A stretch of 64,000 nt of DNA from Halobiforma lacisalsi AJ5 (GTDB lineage: Archaea > Halobacteriota > Halobacteria > Halobacteriales > Natrialbaceae). The translations under genes and the position numbers were made by a program. The number at the start of each line of letters is the position of its first letter. Within the stretch, counting starts at the first letter, position 1. The notes beneath the pieces are model-generated. The model ran no database searches. It saw only the letters and a list, made by a program, of their open reading frames with translations, and was not told where the DNA came from. Positions 9,978 to 18,616 of this stretch are shown here, piece after piece. Where the stretch lies: contig NZ_CP019285.1 of assembly GCF_000226975.2 (NCBI RefSeq), positions 1,550,001-1,614,000 on the forward strand. Reading direction: 5' to 3'.

Positions 9978-11645
9978 CTACATCATGCCGCCCATGCCGC
10001 CGCCCATGCCGCCGCCCATGCCGCCGGCACCGGGGGCGCCGCCTTCGTCGTCGCCCTTGTCGGTCGAGAGGTCGCCGGCGGAGATGATGTCGTCGATCTT
10101 GAGGACGAGGTTCGCGGCCTCGGAGGCGGAGCTGACGGCCTGTTCCTTGGCGTGGGCCGGCTCGACGACGCCGGCCTCGAAGGTGTCCTCGATGTCGCTC
10201 GAGAAGACGTTCAGGCCGGCCTTGACGTCGCCGTCCTCGTGGGCGGCGCGGAGGTCGACGAGCGTGTCGATGGAGTCGAGGCCGGCGTTCTCGGCGAGCA
10301 CGCGCGGGACGAGCTCGAGCGAGTCGGCGAAGGCCTCGACGGCCAGCTGTTCGCGGCCGGAGACGGAGTCGGCGAAGTCACGGAGTCGCGAGGCGAGTTC
10401 GACCTCGATCGCGCCGCCGCCCGCGAGGACGCGGCCGTCGGAGACGGTCTGGGCGACGACGTCGAGCGCGTCGTTGACGCCGCGCTCGAGTTCGTCGACG
10501 ACGTGGTCGGTCGAGCCACGCAGCAGGAGGGTGACGCCGTGGGCGTCCTCGCCTTCGACGTAGAACAGCTCGTCTTCCTCGTCGCGGGTGACGTCGCCGT
10601 GGCCGAGGTCGTCGGCGTCGGCGCTTTCGAGGTCGGAGACGATCGCCGCGTCGACGACCTCCGAGAGGAACTCGAGGTCGGACTTCTTGGCGCGGCGGAC
10701 GGCGAGGATGCCCTCCTTGGCGAGGTAGTGCTGAGCCAGGTCGTCGATGCCCTTCTGGCAGAAGACGACGTCGGCCCCGAGGTCGGCGATGCGATCGACC
10801 TTCTCGCGGAGCTGCTGTTCCTCGCGGTCGAGGAACTTCTGGAGCTGGTCGGGGTCCGTAACGGAGACTTCGGTGTCTACGTCGGTCTCCTCGACCTCGA
10901 TGGCCTCGTTCAGCAGCAGGACGTCGGCGTCCTCGGCCTCGACGGGCATGTTGTCGTGGACGGGGTCCTTGTCGACGATGCCGCCCTCGAGGAGGTCGGA
11001 TTCGTCGACGCTGCGGCCCGTCTGGGTCTCGATGTTGAGGAACTCGAGGTCGACGACGTTCTCGCCCTCGTCGTTCTCGACGGTGACCGTGCGGACGGCG
11101 TCGACGATCAGCTGCGAGAGGTGCTCTTTGTTGACCTCGGCGCCCTTGCCGGTCATCGAGGTCTCGGCGGTCTTACGCAGGAGGTTCTCGTCGCTGGTGT
11201 CGATGTCGGTGGCGATGTCGTCGATCTCCTCGCGGGCCTGCTCGGAAGCGAGGTGGAAGCCCTTGATGATCGCCGTCGGGTGGATGTCCTGCTCGAGGAG
11301 GTCCTCGGCGTTTTTCAGCAGTTCGCCGGCGATCGCGACGGCCGTCGTGGTGCCGTCACCCGCCTCGTCCTCCTGGGTTTCGGCGACCTCGACGATCATC
11401 TCGGCCGTCGGGTTGTCGATGTCCATCTCCTCGAGGATGGTGACGCCGTCGTTGGTGATCGTCACCGATCCCATCGAGTCGACGAGCATCTTGTCCATCC
11501 CTTTCGGACCGAGCGTCGAGCGGACGGCCTCGGCGACCGCTCGCGCCGCCGAGATGTTGTAGTCCTGCGCGTCCTTGTCCTTGACGCGCTGGGAGTCCTC
11601 GCTCATCACGATCATCGGCTGTCCCTGCTGCATTCGCTGGCTCAT
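9978..11645 (-). CDS. ths: Thermosome subunit (group II chaperonin)
   Basis: ATP-driven protein-folding chaperonin subunit of 555 residues that assembles into double rings in the cytoplasm. Seen are the N-terminal ATP-binding phrases VRSTLGPKGMDKMLVD, ITNDGVTIL and the catalytic GDGTTTAVAIAGELL, the apical region, and a C-terminal Gly-Met-rich tail (repeats of GGMGG ending in GMM) that lines the ring cavity. Length is normal. The promoter has a clear TATA box for a leaderless mRNA, and the stop is followed by a strong hairpin. Which of the two or three haloarchaeal subunits this is cannot be decided by eye. Confidence 0.97.
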   Translation of the reverse strand: MSQRMQQGQPMIVMSEDSQRVKDKDAQDYNISAARAVAEAVRSTLGPKGMDKMLVDSMGSVTITNDGVTILEEMDIDNPTAEMIVEVAETQEDEAGDGTTTAVAIAGELLKNAEDLLEQDIHPTAIIKGFHLASEQAREEIDDIATDIDTSDENLLRKTAETSMTGKGAEVNKEHLSQLIVDAVRTVTVENDEGENVVDLEFLNIETQTGRSVDESDLLEGGIVDKDPVHDNMPVEAEDADVLLLNEAIEVEETDVDTEVSVTDPDQLQKFLDREEQQLREKVDRIADLGADVVFCQKGIDDLAQHYLAKEGILAVRRAKKSDLEFLSEVVDAAIVSDLESADADDLGHGDVTRDEEDELFYVEGEDAHGVTLLLRGSTDHVVDELERGVNDALDVVAQTVSDGRVLAGGGAIEVELASRLRDFADSVSGREQLAVEAFADSLELVPRVLAENAGLDSIDTLVDLRAAHEDGDVKAGLNVFSSDIEDTFEAGVVEPAHAKEQAVSSASEAANLVLKIDDIISAGDLSTDKGDDEGGAPGAGGMGGGMGGGMGGMM

Positions 11646-11668
11646 AGTCAGGTGGATCTATGTTTGTC

Positions 11669-11684
11669 CTTCTATAAAAATATT
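11669..11684 (-). promoter_or_regulatory. Thermosome core promoter
   Basis: On the minus strand the sequence AATATTTTTATAG contains a TATA box about 27-35 nt before ATG 11645, which predicts transcription starting at or a few bases before the start codon. Haloarchaeal chaperonin promoters are heat-inducible; a dedicated heat-shock element cannot be identified here by eye. Confidence 0.7.
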
Positions 11685-12064
11685 CCCGTCTTCCGCGTTC
11701 ACCGACTCGAACTGCTGCCGAGTAATACTCGCGGAACCGCCGTGCGTAAGGGGGTTCAACCGTTATCGTGTGTGATTGACTGTCGTACAGGTCGGGCCGA
11801 CGAGCCGTGTCACAATCGGCTTTTTTATTTGAGCGATCGGTCCGTCCGGATTGGTCAGATCGAATTGGCAGGCCCCATTAGTTCGATCGGCGGGGAGGTG
11901 GCTCCTCGGTAGTCTGCAGTACCGGTGTTAGTTCGTGACTCGATCGTCCGCTGTACGGAGAATCGGCCGCCAGATCAGACTCCGTCATAATTTACGTCGT
12001 GATAAGTATACATATATCTGGGTAATATAATAATATTTTATTAGTTGGGTTAACTGTTACTCCG
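11685..12064. promoter_or_regulatory. Intergenic region with AT-rich phoD promoter
   Basis: The left part (11690-11985) contains no gene or obvious repeat. The right part (about 11988-12064) is strikingly AT-rich for this genome. It has several overlapping TATA-like runs, the best being TATTTTATTA at about 12033-12042, 23-32 nt before ATG 12065. A promoter for the PhoD-type gene is very likely here. Phosphate-responsive elements are not established for this species and none is claimed. Confidence 0.65.
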
Positions 12065-13948
12065 ATGACAGAACGAAACAGTGCGGCCCAGCACGCAGCG
12101 ACGTCGAACAGACGCGGCTTTCTCGAACGGGTAGCGACGGCCGGTATCGCAAGTGGGATCGCAGCGGTCCTCGGCGAGCGGTCCGTCGCTCAGCGAGTGA
12201 CTGCGAAACCAGCTACGGACCGCGATCCGTTCGAGTTCGATCCGGAGAACGATCCGGACGAGACGTTTCCGCAGTCGATCGCCAGCGGTGGCCCGACGTC
12301 GAACGGCGTCATCCTCTGGACGCGCATCGATCCCGCGGCGTACGAGCCGTCAGAGCCGCTGGCGTTCGAAATTGCGACCGACGAGGCGTTCGAGAACGTC
12401 GTCTCCGACGGTATCGTCGGCGCCGAGTCGATATCCCCCGAGCACGATTACACCGTCAACCTCGATCTCGACGGCGAACTCGAGTCTAACGGCCGGTATC
12501 ACTACCGGTTCGTCTACGACGGGGTTGCGAGTCGGACGGGGCGCTGTCGGACGCTTCCGGCAACGGGAGCCGATCTGGACTCGCTGTCGCTCGCCGTACT
12601 CACCTGTCAGGATTACCAGAACGGCTACTACGGCGCGTACGCTCACCTCGCGGAGTCAGATGTCGACTTCCTGGTTCACATGGGCGATTTCATCTACGAG
12701 TCGGCCGACGGCCAGTACACGTCGCCGACGGCGGACGTGTACGACGGTCGGGAAATCGAGTTACCGAGCGGGAGCCCGCTCGCCGAAACGCTCGACGATT
12801 TCCGGCACCTCTATACCGTCTACCGAGCGGATCCCCTGCTGCAGCGCGGGCTTGAGCAGCACACGCTGATCGCCGGCTGGGACGACCACGAAATCGGGAA
12901 CAACTGGTGGTGGGACGACGAACAGGACGCGCCGCGACTGCCGGAGAAAGACCGCGGCGACGACCCCGAGTTTACGATCGACGTCGCTGCGAACGGCATT
13001 CAGGCCTGGATCGAGTATATGCCGTGTCGCGTCGAGTACGATCCCGACGCCACGGAACTCCACGAACAACTGCAGCTCTGGCGATCGATCGAGTTCGGCG
13101 ATCTCGCGACACTCGTTCGGACGGACGAACGCCTCTACCGTGACGGCCCACCGTGTGGCGAGCAGCGGATCACGTGCGACAACGAGGACGCTCCGAACAG
13201 AACGATGCTCGGGGACGAACAGCGCGAGTGGTTCCTCGAGACGGTGACGACCGACGACGCTCGCTGGACTGTGTGGGCCAACGAGGTGCTGACGACGCCG
13301 ATCACGGCCGGAAAAGGCTACTGGCAGACCGAATTCATCCACGACTCGTGGGACGGTTTCCAGGCCGAGCGCGAAACACTGATGACCACGATCGCGGACG
13401 CCGACGTCCGGAACTTCGTCACTCTCTCGGGAGATCTTCACTGTTCGATCGCCGGCTATCAGCGAACGACGTACAACGAGTGGTGGTGGGTCGACTCAGA
13501 CCCCGTCGGAGTCGAACTCATGACGCCGTCGATTACGAGCGTCAACGCGGCGGACGTCGTGGATTTCCCCGGCGACGTCGACGACGATGCCGTGGCGGGT
13601 CTCGTCCGGTCGAGCAATCCCCACATGGAGTTCGTCAACTGGCACAAGCACGGGTACGCGGTCGTCGAGTTCACTCGTGACGACTGCACGTACACCGTCT
13701 ACGAGGTCGACAAAACGGTCGATAGCGAGGCCGCAGCAAAACGACAGATCGCGGCCTATCGGATCCCCGACGGGAAGATCGACCTCGAGGAACTCGACGT
13801 CCGGGCGGACGCGAACTACATCGACGTCGACTCGGAAGGGAAGGCAGTCACGGTCAACGGAACGGGGGAAACGGGAGTCGAAGCCACGAACGAATCGGAG
13901 ACGGCACCCGATCCTCCCACGGGCGAAGGCTGGCGGGACGACCCGTAA
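12065..13948 (+). CDS. phoD: PhoD-family alkaline phosphatase, Tat-exported
   Basis: Secreted phosphodiesterase/phosphomonoesterase of 627 residues that releases phosphate from organic phosphate outside the cell. The N-terminus has a Tat signal (RRGFLERVATAGIASG). The N-terminal PhoD domain follows (FPQSIASGGPTSNGVILWTR). The metallophosphatase core has metal-ligand motifs MGDFIYES, WDDHEIGNN and SGDLHCS. The C-terminal 40 residues are an acidic linker without a membrane anchor. Domains and length fit PhoD. It stands alone with its own AT-rich promoter; codon choice looks slightly less GC-biased than in its neighbours. Confidence 0.92.
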   Translation: MTERNSAAQHAATSNRRGFLERVATAGIASGIAAVLGERSVAQRVTAKPATDRDPFEFDPENDPDETFPQSIASGGPTSNGVILWTRIDPAAYEPSEPLAFEIATDEAFENVVSDGIVGAESISPEHDYTVNLDLDGELESNGRYHYRFVYDGVASRTGRCRTLPATGADLDSLSLAVLTCQDYQNGYYGAYAHLAESDVDFLVHMGDFIYESADGQYTSPTADVYDGREIELPSGSPLAETLDDFRHLYTVYRADPLLQRGLEQHTLIAGWDDHEIGNNWWWDDEQDAPRLPEKDRGDDPEFTIDVAANGIQAWIEYMPCRVEYDPDATELHEQLQLWRSIEFGDLATLVRTDERLYRDGPPCGEQRITCDNEDAPNRTMLGDEQREWFLETVTTDDARWTVWANEVLTTPITAGKGYWQTEFIHDSWDGFQAERETLMTTIADADVRNFVTLSGDLHCSIAGYQRTTYNEWWWVDSDPVGVELMTPSITSVNAADVVDFPGDVDDDAVAGLVRSSNPHMEFVNWHKHGYAVVEFTRDDCTYTVYEVDKTVDSEAAAKRQIAAYRIPDGKIDLEELDVRADANYIDVDSEGKAVTVNGTGETGVEATNESETAPDPPTGEGWRDDP

Positions 13949-14019
13949 GCGACGCCATCCGGGACGCCCCCCGATCGCGGAGACAACAGGGTTATCCTTC
14001 CGTCGACGAATCCGAAGAC

Positions 14020-14949
14020 ATGACTCTCGCGGATCGATGCGTACTCGTGACGGGCGGTGCCGGGTTCATCGGCTCTCACCTCGTCGAGCGACTGCTGGCT
14101 GAGGGCAGCGACGTAACGGTCGTCGACGACTGCTCGAACGGCGACGCCGACCGGGTCCCCGACGGGGCCGCCTTCGTCGAGGCCGACCTGACCGAACCCG
14201 ACGCACTCGAGGGCGTCCTCGAGGACGTCGACCTCGTCTTCCACCTCGCGGCGTCGAAACACGTCGACACCGACCGGCCGCACGGCCAGTTCGACGACAA
14301 CACGCGGATGACCCGCAACCTCCTCGAGGCGATGGCCGACGCCGGCGTGACCGACCTCGCCTACACCTCCTCGTCGACGGTCTACGGCGAGGCTCCGCGG
14401 CCGACGCCGGAGGACTACGCGCCCCTCGAGCCGATCAGCGCCTACGGGGCGAGCAAACTCGCCGACGAGGGACTGCTCTCCGCGCGGACCCACAGCCACG
14501 ACCTGACGGTCTGGACCTTCCGGTTCGCGAACGTCGTTGGCCCGCGCCTGCGGGGTGCGGTCATCCCCGATTTCATCGAGAAACTCGAGGAGGATCCCGG
14601 GACGCTGACCATCCTCGGCGACGGCCGCCAGGAGAAGTCCTACCTCCACGTCGAGGACTGTCTCGACGCGATGCTCCACGCCATCGAACACGCAGACGAT
14701 GCGACGAACACGTTCAACCTGGGGACGCGCACGACCACGTCGGTCGACCGGATCGCCGCCATCGTCGCCGACGAGATGGACCTCGATCCGGACTTCGAGT
14801 ACACCGGCGGCGACCGCGGCTGGACCGGCGACGTCCCGAAGATGCGCCTCTCGATCGAGAAGCTGTCGGCGCTCGGGTGGGAGCCGACGCTCTCGAGCGA
14901 CGAGGCGGTGCGGCGCGCGACCCGCGAGATCCTTTCGGAACTTCGATGA
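14020..14949 (+). CDS. NAD-dependent nucleotide-sugar epimerase/dehydratase
   Basis: Short-chain dehydrogenase/reductase of 309 residues of the GalE/RfbB type, acting on a UDP- or dTDP-sugar. The NAD-binding motif GGAGFIGSH is near residue 10, the catalytic Ser/Thr region reads YTSSSTVYGE, and the YxxxK pair is in SAYGASK. Length matches epimerases. It starts the row of glycan genes that continues to 21.9 kb, and lies 102 nt before the first DtxR-type operator, so it may not itself be metal-regulated. The exact sugar cannot be told from sequence. Confidence 0.88.
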   Translation: MTLADRCVLVTGGAGFIGSHLVERLLAEGSDVTVVDDCSNGDADRVPDGAAFVEADLTEPDALEGVLEDVDLVFHLAASKHVDTDRPHGQFDDNTRMTRNLLEAMADAGVTDLAYTSSSTVYGEAPRPTPEDYAPLEPISAYGASKLADEGLLSARTHSHDLTVWTFRFANVVGPRLRGAVIPDFIEKLEEDPGTLTILGDGRQEKSYLHVEDCLDAMLHAIEHADDATNTFNLGTRTTTSVDRIAAIVADEMDLDPDFEYTGGDRGWTGDVPKMRLSIEKLSALGWEPTLSSDEAVRRATREILSELR

Positions 14950-15011
14950 CGGGATCGATCGGTTGGCCGAAAAGTCAGCCGAGACGGACGGACGGTGACG
15001 TTCGCACGAGT

Positions 15012-15027
15012 TTTAGGTGGGCTTAAA
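15012..15027. promoter_or_regulatory. DtxR-type operator 1 (flippase-like gene)
   Basis: TTTAGGTGGGCTTAAA matches the local palindrome TTTAGGTNNGCCTAAA at 13 of the 14 defined bases. It is 25-40 nt before ATG 15052 and overlaps the TATA-like CTTAAATA, so a bound regulator would block promoter use. The motif class (TTAGG...CCTAA) is that of DtxR/IdeR/SirR iron or manganese regulators. Confidence 0.75.
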
Positions 15028-15051
15028 TATCTGCGCTCGAGAGGGCGGAGT

Positions 15052-16190
15052 ATGAACGACGGCGGCGAGCGCGACGGGTCAGAGGCCGACGAGGACGGAC
15101 CGACGGGCGGGGGCATCGGTGCCGCCCTGACCCGCCGTCGGCTGACGGTCGCCGGCACGATCCTCGTCTTTCTCGGCCTGGCCGTCGCAGTTCGCGAAAT
15201 CGAACTCGAGACGGTCGTCGCCGAGGTCGCCGGCGCGGACCTGCGGCTGCTCGCCGCCGCTGTCGCCGTCTACCTCGTCTCGTGGCCGCTTCGCGGTCGA
15301 CGGTACGGCGACGTCCTCGCGGCGATGGGACGACGGGTCGGGACGCCGTTTCTCACCGCGGCGATCTTCGTGAGCCAGACCGCTAACCTCGCCGTTCCGG
15401 CGCGGGCCGGCGACGCGACGCGGGCGTACGTTATCGCCCGGCAGGACGTCCCCTACACCGCCGGCTTCGCGTCGCTGACGGTCGAACGGCTCTTCGACCT
15501 GGCGACGATCGCTGCCCTCGCGGGGGTCGCGACCGGCTGGCTGGCGCTGCAGGGCGAGGCCGGGCCGCTCGACCTGGCGACGACCGGCGGTGCCCGGACC
15601 GCGCTCGTCGCGGCCTCGGCAGTCAGCACCGCGACCGTCGGCGTGGGACTCGCGGTCGTCACCTCCGCGCGATCGGAGGTCGGGATCGCACCGTGGCTCC
15701 GTCGCCGCGTCGAGGGATCCCCGCGCCTCGAGGCGGCCCTCGATGCCCTGCTCGAGTTCGTCGCGGACGTCCAGCTCGTCGCCCGGAACCCGCGGGCGGC
15801 GCTCTGGCCGTCGGCGCGACCAGCCTGGTCGTGTGGCTGCTCGACGTGGTGACGGCCGTGCTCGTGCTCGCCGCCCTGGACAGCAGGCTCGCCGTCGGCC
15901 CCCTGCTCGCGGTCGGGACGCTCGCGGTCAGCGTCGGCAACCTCGCGAAGGTCCTGCCGCTGTCCCAGGGCGGCGTCGGGCTCTACGAGGCCGCGTTCAC
16001 CGCGCTCGTGGTCGCGCTGACGCCGATCGGTGCGGGGACCGCGCTGGCGGCCGCGATCGTCGACCACGCGCTGAAGAACGCGGTGACGCTGGTCGGCGGC
16101 GGCGTCTCGGTCGCCGCGCTCGGAATCTCCCTGTCCGATGCCGCCGCTGACGCGTCCGGATCGGGGGATTCCGGCAACTTTTTAGGTTAG
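15052..16190 (+). pseudogene. Flippase-like membrane protein (UPF0104/LPG-synthase TM fold), frameshifted
   Basis: Polytopic membrane protein of the lysylphosphatidylglycerol-synthase TM / AglD-C-terminal class, probably moving a lipid-linked sugar or lipid. The first part (from ATG 15052) reads through RRRLTVAGTILVFLGLAVAV, LVSWPLRGRRYGDVL, QTANLAVPARAGDATRAYV and TVERLFDL up to RAALW. It then runs into stop at 15852. The second part continues in another frame from 15807 (AVGATSLVVWLLDVV, LPLSQGGVGLYEAAFT) to stop at 16190. One added G at 15805-15808 would give an intact protein of about 379 residues. This can be a real inactivation, programmed slippage or a sequence error. The gene has its own DtxR-type operator. 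Confidence 0.8.
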
Positions 16191-16196
16191 CCTAAA
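16181..16196. promoter_or_regulatory. DtxR-type operator 2 (GT75-like gene)
   Basis: TTTAGGTTAGCCTAAA is a perfect copy of the palindrome. It overlaps the last codons and the TAG stop of the flippase-like gene and ends 14 nt before ATG 16210 of the glycosyltransferase gene. A T-rich TATA-like stretch lies at 16178-16184. Confidence 0.85.
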
Positions 16197-16209
16197 AAAT
16201 GACGAGGTA

Positions 16210-17430
16210 ATGAGTCAGGACATCTGCGTCGTCGTTCCGACGATCCGGGAGTACGAATGTATGCGCTCGTACTTCGAGAACGCACGCGAGCACGGTTTCG
16301 ACCTCTCGAGGCTGCACGTCGTCCTCGTGACCGAGGACTTCTGTGAGACCGACGAGATGGAACGGATGCTCGAGGAGGAAGACGTTTCGGGCGAGGTCTT
16401 CGACGGGTCCCGTCGCGAGGAGTGGTACGCCGAGCACGGCGTCGAGGAGTACGAACACGTCGTCCCGGCGGCGAGCCACGCCGAGACGAGCTTCGGGCTG
16501 CTCTACATGTGGGCAAACGACGAGTTCGAGTACGGCTTCTTCATCGACGACGACACCCTCCCGCATCCCGAGGAGGACTTCTTCGGCACGCACATGCAGA
16601 ACCTCGCGTTCGAGGGCGAGATCGAGTCGGTCTCCTCGGACGAGAACTGGGTGAACGTCCTCTACCAGAACGCCGATGAACACGGCCTCTACCCGCGGGG
16701 CTACCCCTACTCGGCGATGGACGAGACCGTCGAGACCGGCACGACCGAGATCGAGGGCGGGCAGGTCGTCGCCTCGCAGGGCCTGTGGACCAACGTCCCC
16801 GACTTAGACGCCGTCCGCATCCTCATGGACGGCGACCTCGAGGGGCAGGCCCAGACGCGCACGACGGCCGACGACTTCGGCGAGGACTTCGTCGCCGAGC
16901 GGGGCAACTACCTCACCGTCTGTTCGATGAACCTCGCCTTCCGCCGCGAGGTGATCCCCGCGTTCTACCAGCTTCCGATGGACGACAACGAGTGGGAAGT
17001 CGGCCGGTTCGACGACATCTGGTCGGGCGTGTTCCTCAAGCGAGCCTGCGACGTCCTCGGCAAGCGCATCTACAACGGCGCGCCGCTGTGTGAACACAAC
17101 AAAGCCCCGCGTAGCACCTTCGACGACCTCAACAACGAGGTGCCGGGGCTCGAGTTGAACGAGCACCTCTGGCGGGTAATTGACAGCGTGGAACCGGAGG
17201 TTCCACGGGCCGCTCAGCCGGCGGAGCCGACTGAGGACGACGCGGGCGAAGACGCCGACTCCTACGCCGATGTCTTCGAGGCAATGGCCCGGGAACTGGC
17301 CGACGGGGACTGGGAGGAGTACAACAACGGTGCGTTCTTCAACTACGTCGGCGAACACATGCTCGACTGGCTCGAGTGCCTCGAGGCGCTCGACCGACCC
17401 GTCGCCGTTGCCGGGAATCGACGCCTATAA
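16210..17430 (+). CDS. GT75/reversibly glycosylated polypeptide-like protein
   Basis: Protein of 406 residues resembling the RGP/UDP-arabinopyranose mutase family (GT75, alpha-1,4-glucan-protein synthase of older annotations). The start reads CVVVPTIRE, the metal-binding motif is DDDTLP, and the family region NLAFRREVIPAFYQLP, FDDIWSGVFLKRACDVLGK, GAPLCEHNKAPRS is clear. Plant members interconvert UDP-arabinose ring forms or glycosylate themselves. The archaeal substrate is unknown. A roughly 50-residue acidic linker precedes the C-terminal helix pair. A perfect DtxR-type operator overlaps its promoter, so expression is probably tied to iron or manganese. Confidence 0.82.
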   Translation: MSQDICVVVPTIREYECMRSYFENAREHGFDLSRLHVVLVTEDFCETDEMERMLEEEDVSGEVFDGSRREEWYAEHGVEEYEHVVPAASHAETSFGLLYMWANDEFEYGFFIDDDTLPHPEEDFFGTHMQNLAFEGEIESVSSDENWVNVLYQNADEHGLYPRGYPYSAMDETVETGTTEIEGGQVVASQGLWTNVPDLDAVRILMDGDLEGQAQTRTTADDFGEDFVAERGNYLTVCSMNLAFRREVIPAFYQLPMDDNEWEVGRFDDIWSGVFLKRACDVLGKRIYNGAPLCEHNKAPRSTFDDLNNEVPGLELNEHLWRVIDSVEPEVPRAAQPAEPTEDDAGEDADSYADVFEAMARELADGDWEEYNNGAFFNYVGEHMLDWLECLEALDRPVAVAGNRRL

Positions 17431-17435
17431 GTGTA

Positions 17436-17451
17436 TTTAGGTGAGCCTAAA
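17436..17451. promoter_or_regulatory. DtxR-type operator 3 (ferric-binding lipoprotein)
   Basis: TTTAGGTGAGCCTAAA is a perfect copy of the palindrome. It sits between the TATA box (TATAAG at about 17426-17431) and ATG 17456, covering the predicted transcription start. This is the classic place for a repressor that acts when metal is plentiful. Confidence 0.88.
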
Positions 17452-17455
17452 ACAT

Positions 17456-18577
17456 ATGAGTAGAGATCGTGACGCGACGGATCGGCGGACGTTCCTCGCC
17501 GGCTCGGCCGCGCTCGGTGCGGCAGGGTTGGCCGGGTGTACCGGCCTCATCGGCGGCGACGACGGAGAGGAAGAGTCGACGGTCTTCGGCCAGATCGGCT
17601 CCGGCCGCGCGGACCGGCCCGAACCCGAAGGGACGAAGATCGAGGACTTGCCCGACCTCGAGGGCGAACTCCACGTCTACTCCGGGCGCGGCGAGTTCCT
17701 CGTCGGCACGCTGCTCGACGACCTCGAGGAGTATTACGAGGACTTCACGATCGAGCCCCGCTACGGCAACTCCTCCGAACTGGTCAACCAGATCGCCGAG
17801 GAGGGTGACGGGACGCCCGCCGACGTCTTCTACACCGTCGACGCGGCCGCGCTCGGCGCGCTGGCCGACGAGGGCCGGTCCCGGGAACTGTCCGACGACG
17901 TCCTCGAGATGGTCCGCGAGGAGTTCCGGACCGACTACTGGATCGGTACCTCCGGGCGTGCGCGGACGATTCCGTACAACACCGACGCCCTCTCCGAGGA
18001 CGACATGCCCGACGACATCCAGGCGTACACCGACTTCGACGGCGACCTCGGCTGGGCGCCGTCCTACGGCTCCTGTCAGGGGTTCGTCACCGCGATGCGG
18101 CTGCTCGAGGGCGAGGAGACCACCCGCGAGTGGCTCGAGGGCATCACCGAGTCGGGTATCACCGCCTACAACGACGAGTTCGCGGTCTGTCAGGCGATCG
18201 CCGACGGCGAGATCGACGCTGGCTTCACGAACCACTACTACATCCAGCGCGTTCTCGACGGCTCGCCGGACGCCCCCATCGCCACTTCGTTCACCGAGGG
18301 TGACGCCGGCGCTGTCTTCGACGTCGCCGGCGCGGCCGTCACCGACGCCGCCGACGATCCCGAACTCGCCGAGAACTTCGTCCGCCACCTCCTCTCGGCC
18401 CAGGCCCAGGAGTACTTCGCCACCGAGACCTTCGAGTACCCGCTGATCCCCGACGTCGAACCGGTGGGCGAACTGCCGACGATCGACGAACTCGACGTGC
18501 CGGACCTCGACCTCTCGCGGCTGTCGGAACTCGAGCCGACGATCGACCTCATGCGAGAGGTCGGTATCGACACCTGA
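17456..18577 (+). CDS. FbpA-like ferric iron ABC transporter substrate-binding lipoprotein
   Basis: Extracellular binding protein of 373 residues that delivers ferric iron to an ABC permease. A Tat signal with lipobox is clear: RRTFLAG at residues 10-16 and LAGC with the lipidated cysteine at 28. The mature part has the periplasmic-binding-protein phrases ELHVYSGRGEFL and FYTVDAAALGAL. The consecutive tyrosines Y261-Y262 in FTNHYYIQ correspond to the iron-binding dityrosine of FbpA proteins. ATG 17456 is preferred to GTG 17441, which lies inside the operator. The permease is at 24202; no ATPase gene is present in the window. Confidence 0.92.
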   Translation: MSRDRDATDRRTFLAGSAALGAAGLAGCTGLIGGDDGEEESTVFGQIGSGRADRPEPEGTKIEDLPDLEGELHVYSGRGEFLVGTLLDDLEEYYEDFTIEPRYGNSSELVNQIAEEGDGTPADVFYTVDAAALGALADEGRSRELSDDVLEMVREEFRTDYWIGTSGRARTIPYNTDALSEDDMPDDIQAYTDFDGDLGWAPSYGSCQGFVTAMRLLEGEETTREWLEGITESGITAYNDEFAVCQAIADGEIDAGFTNHYYIQRVLDGSPDAPIATSFTEGDAGAVFDVAGAAVTDAADDPELAENFVRHLLSAQAQEYFATETFEYPLIPDVEPVGELPTIDELDVPDLDLSRLSELEPTIDLMREVGIDT

Positions 18578-18616
18578 TCGACACCTGAACGACTCCCAAC
18601 TGCCGGTTCTCCCGTA

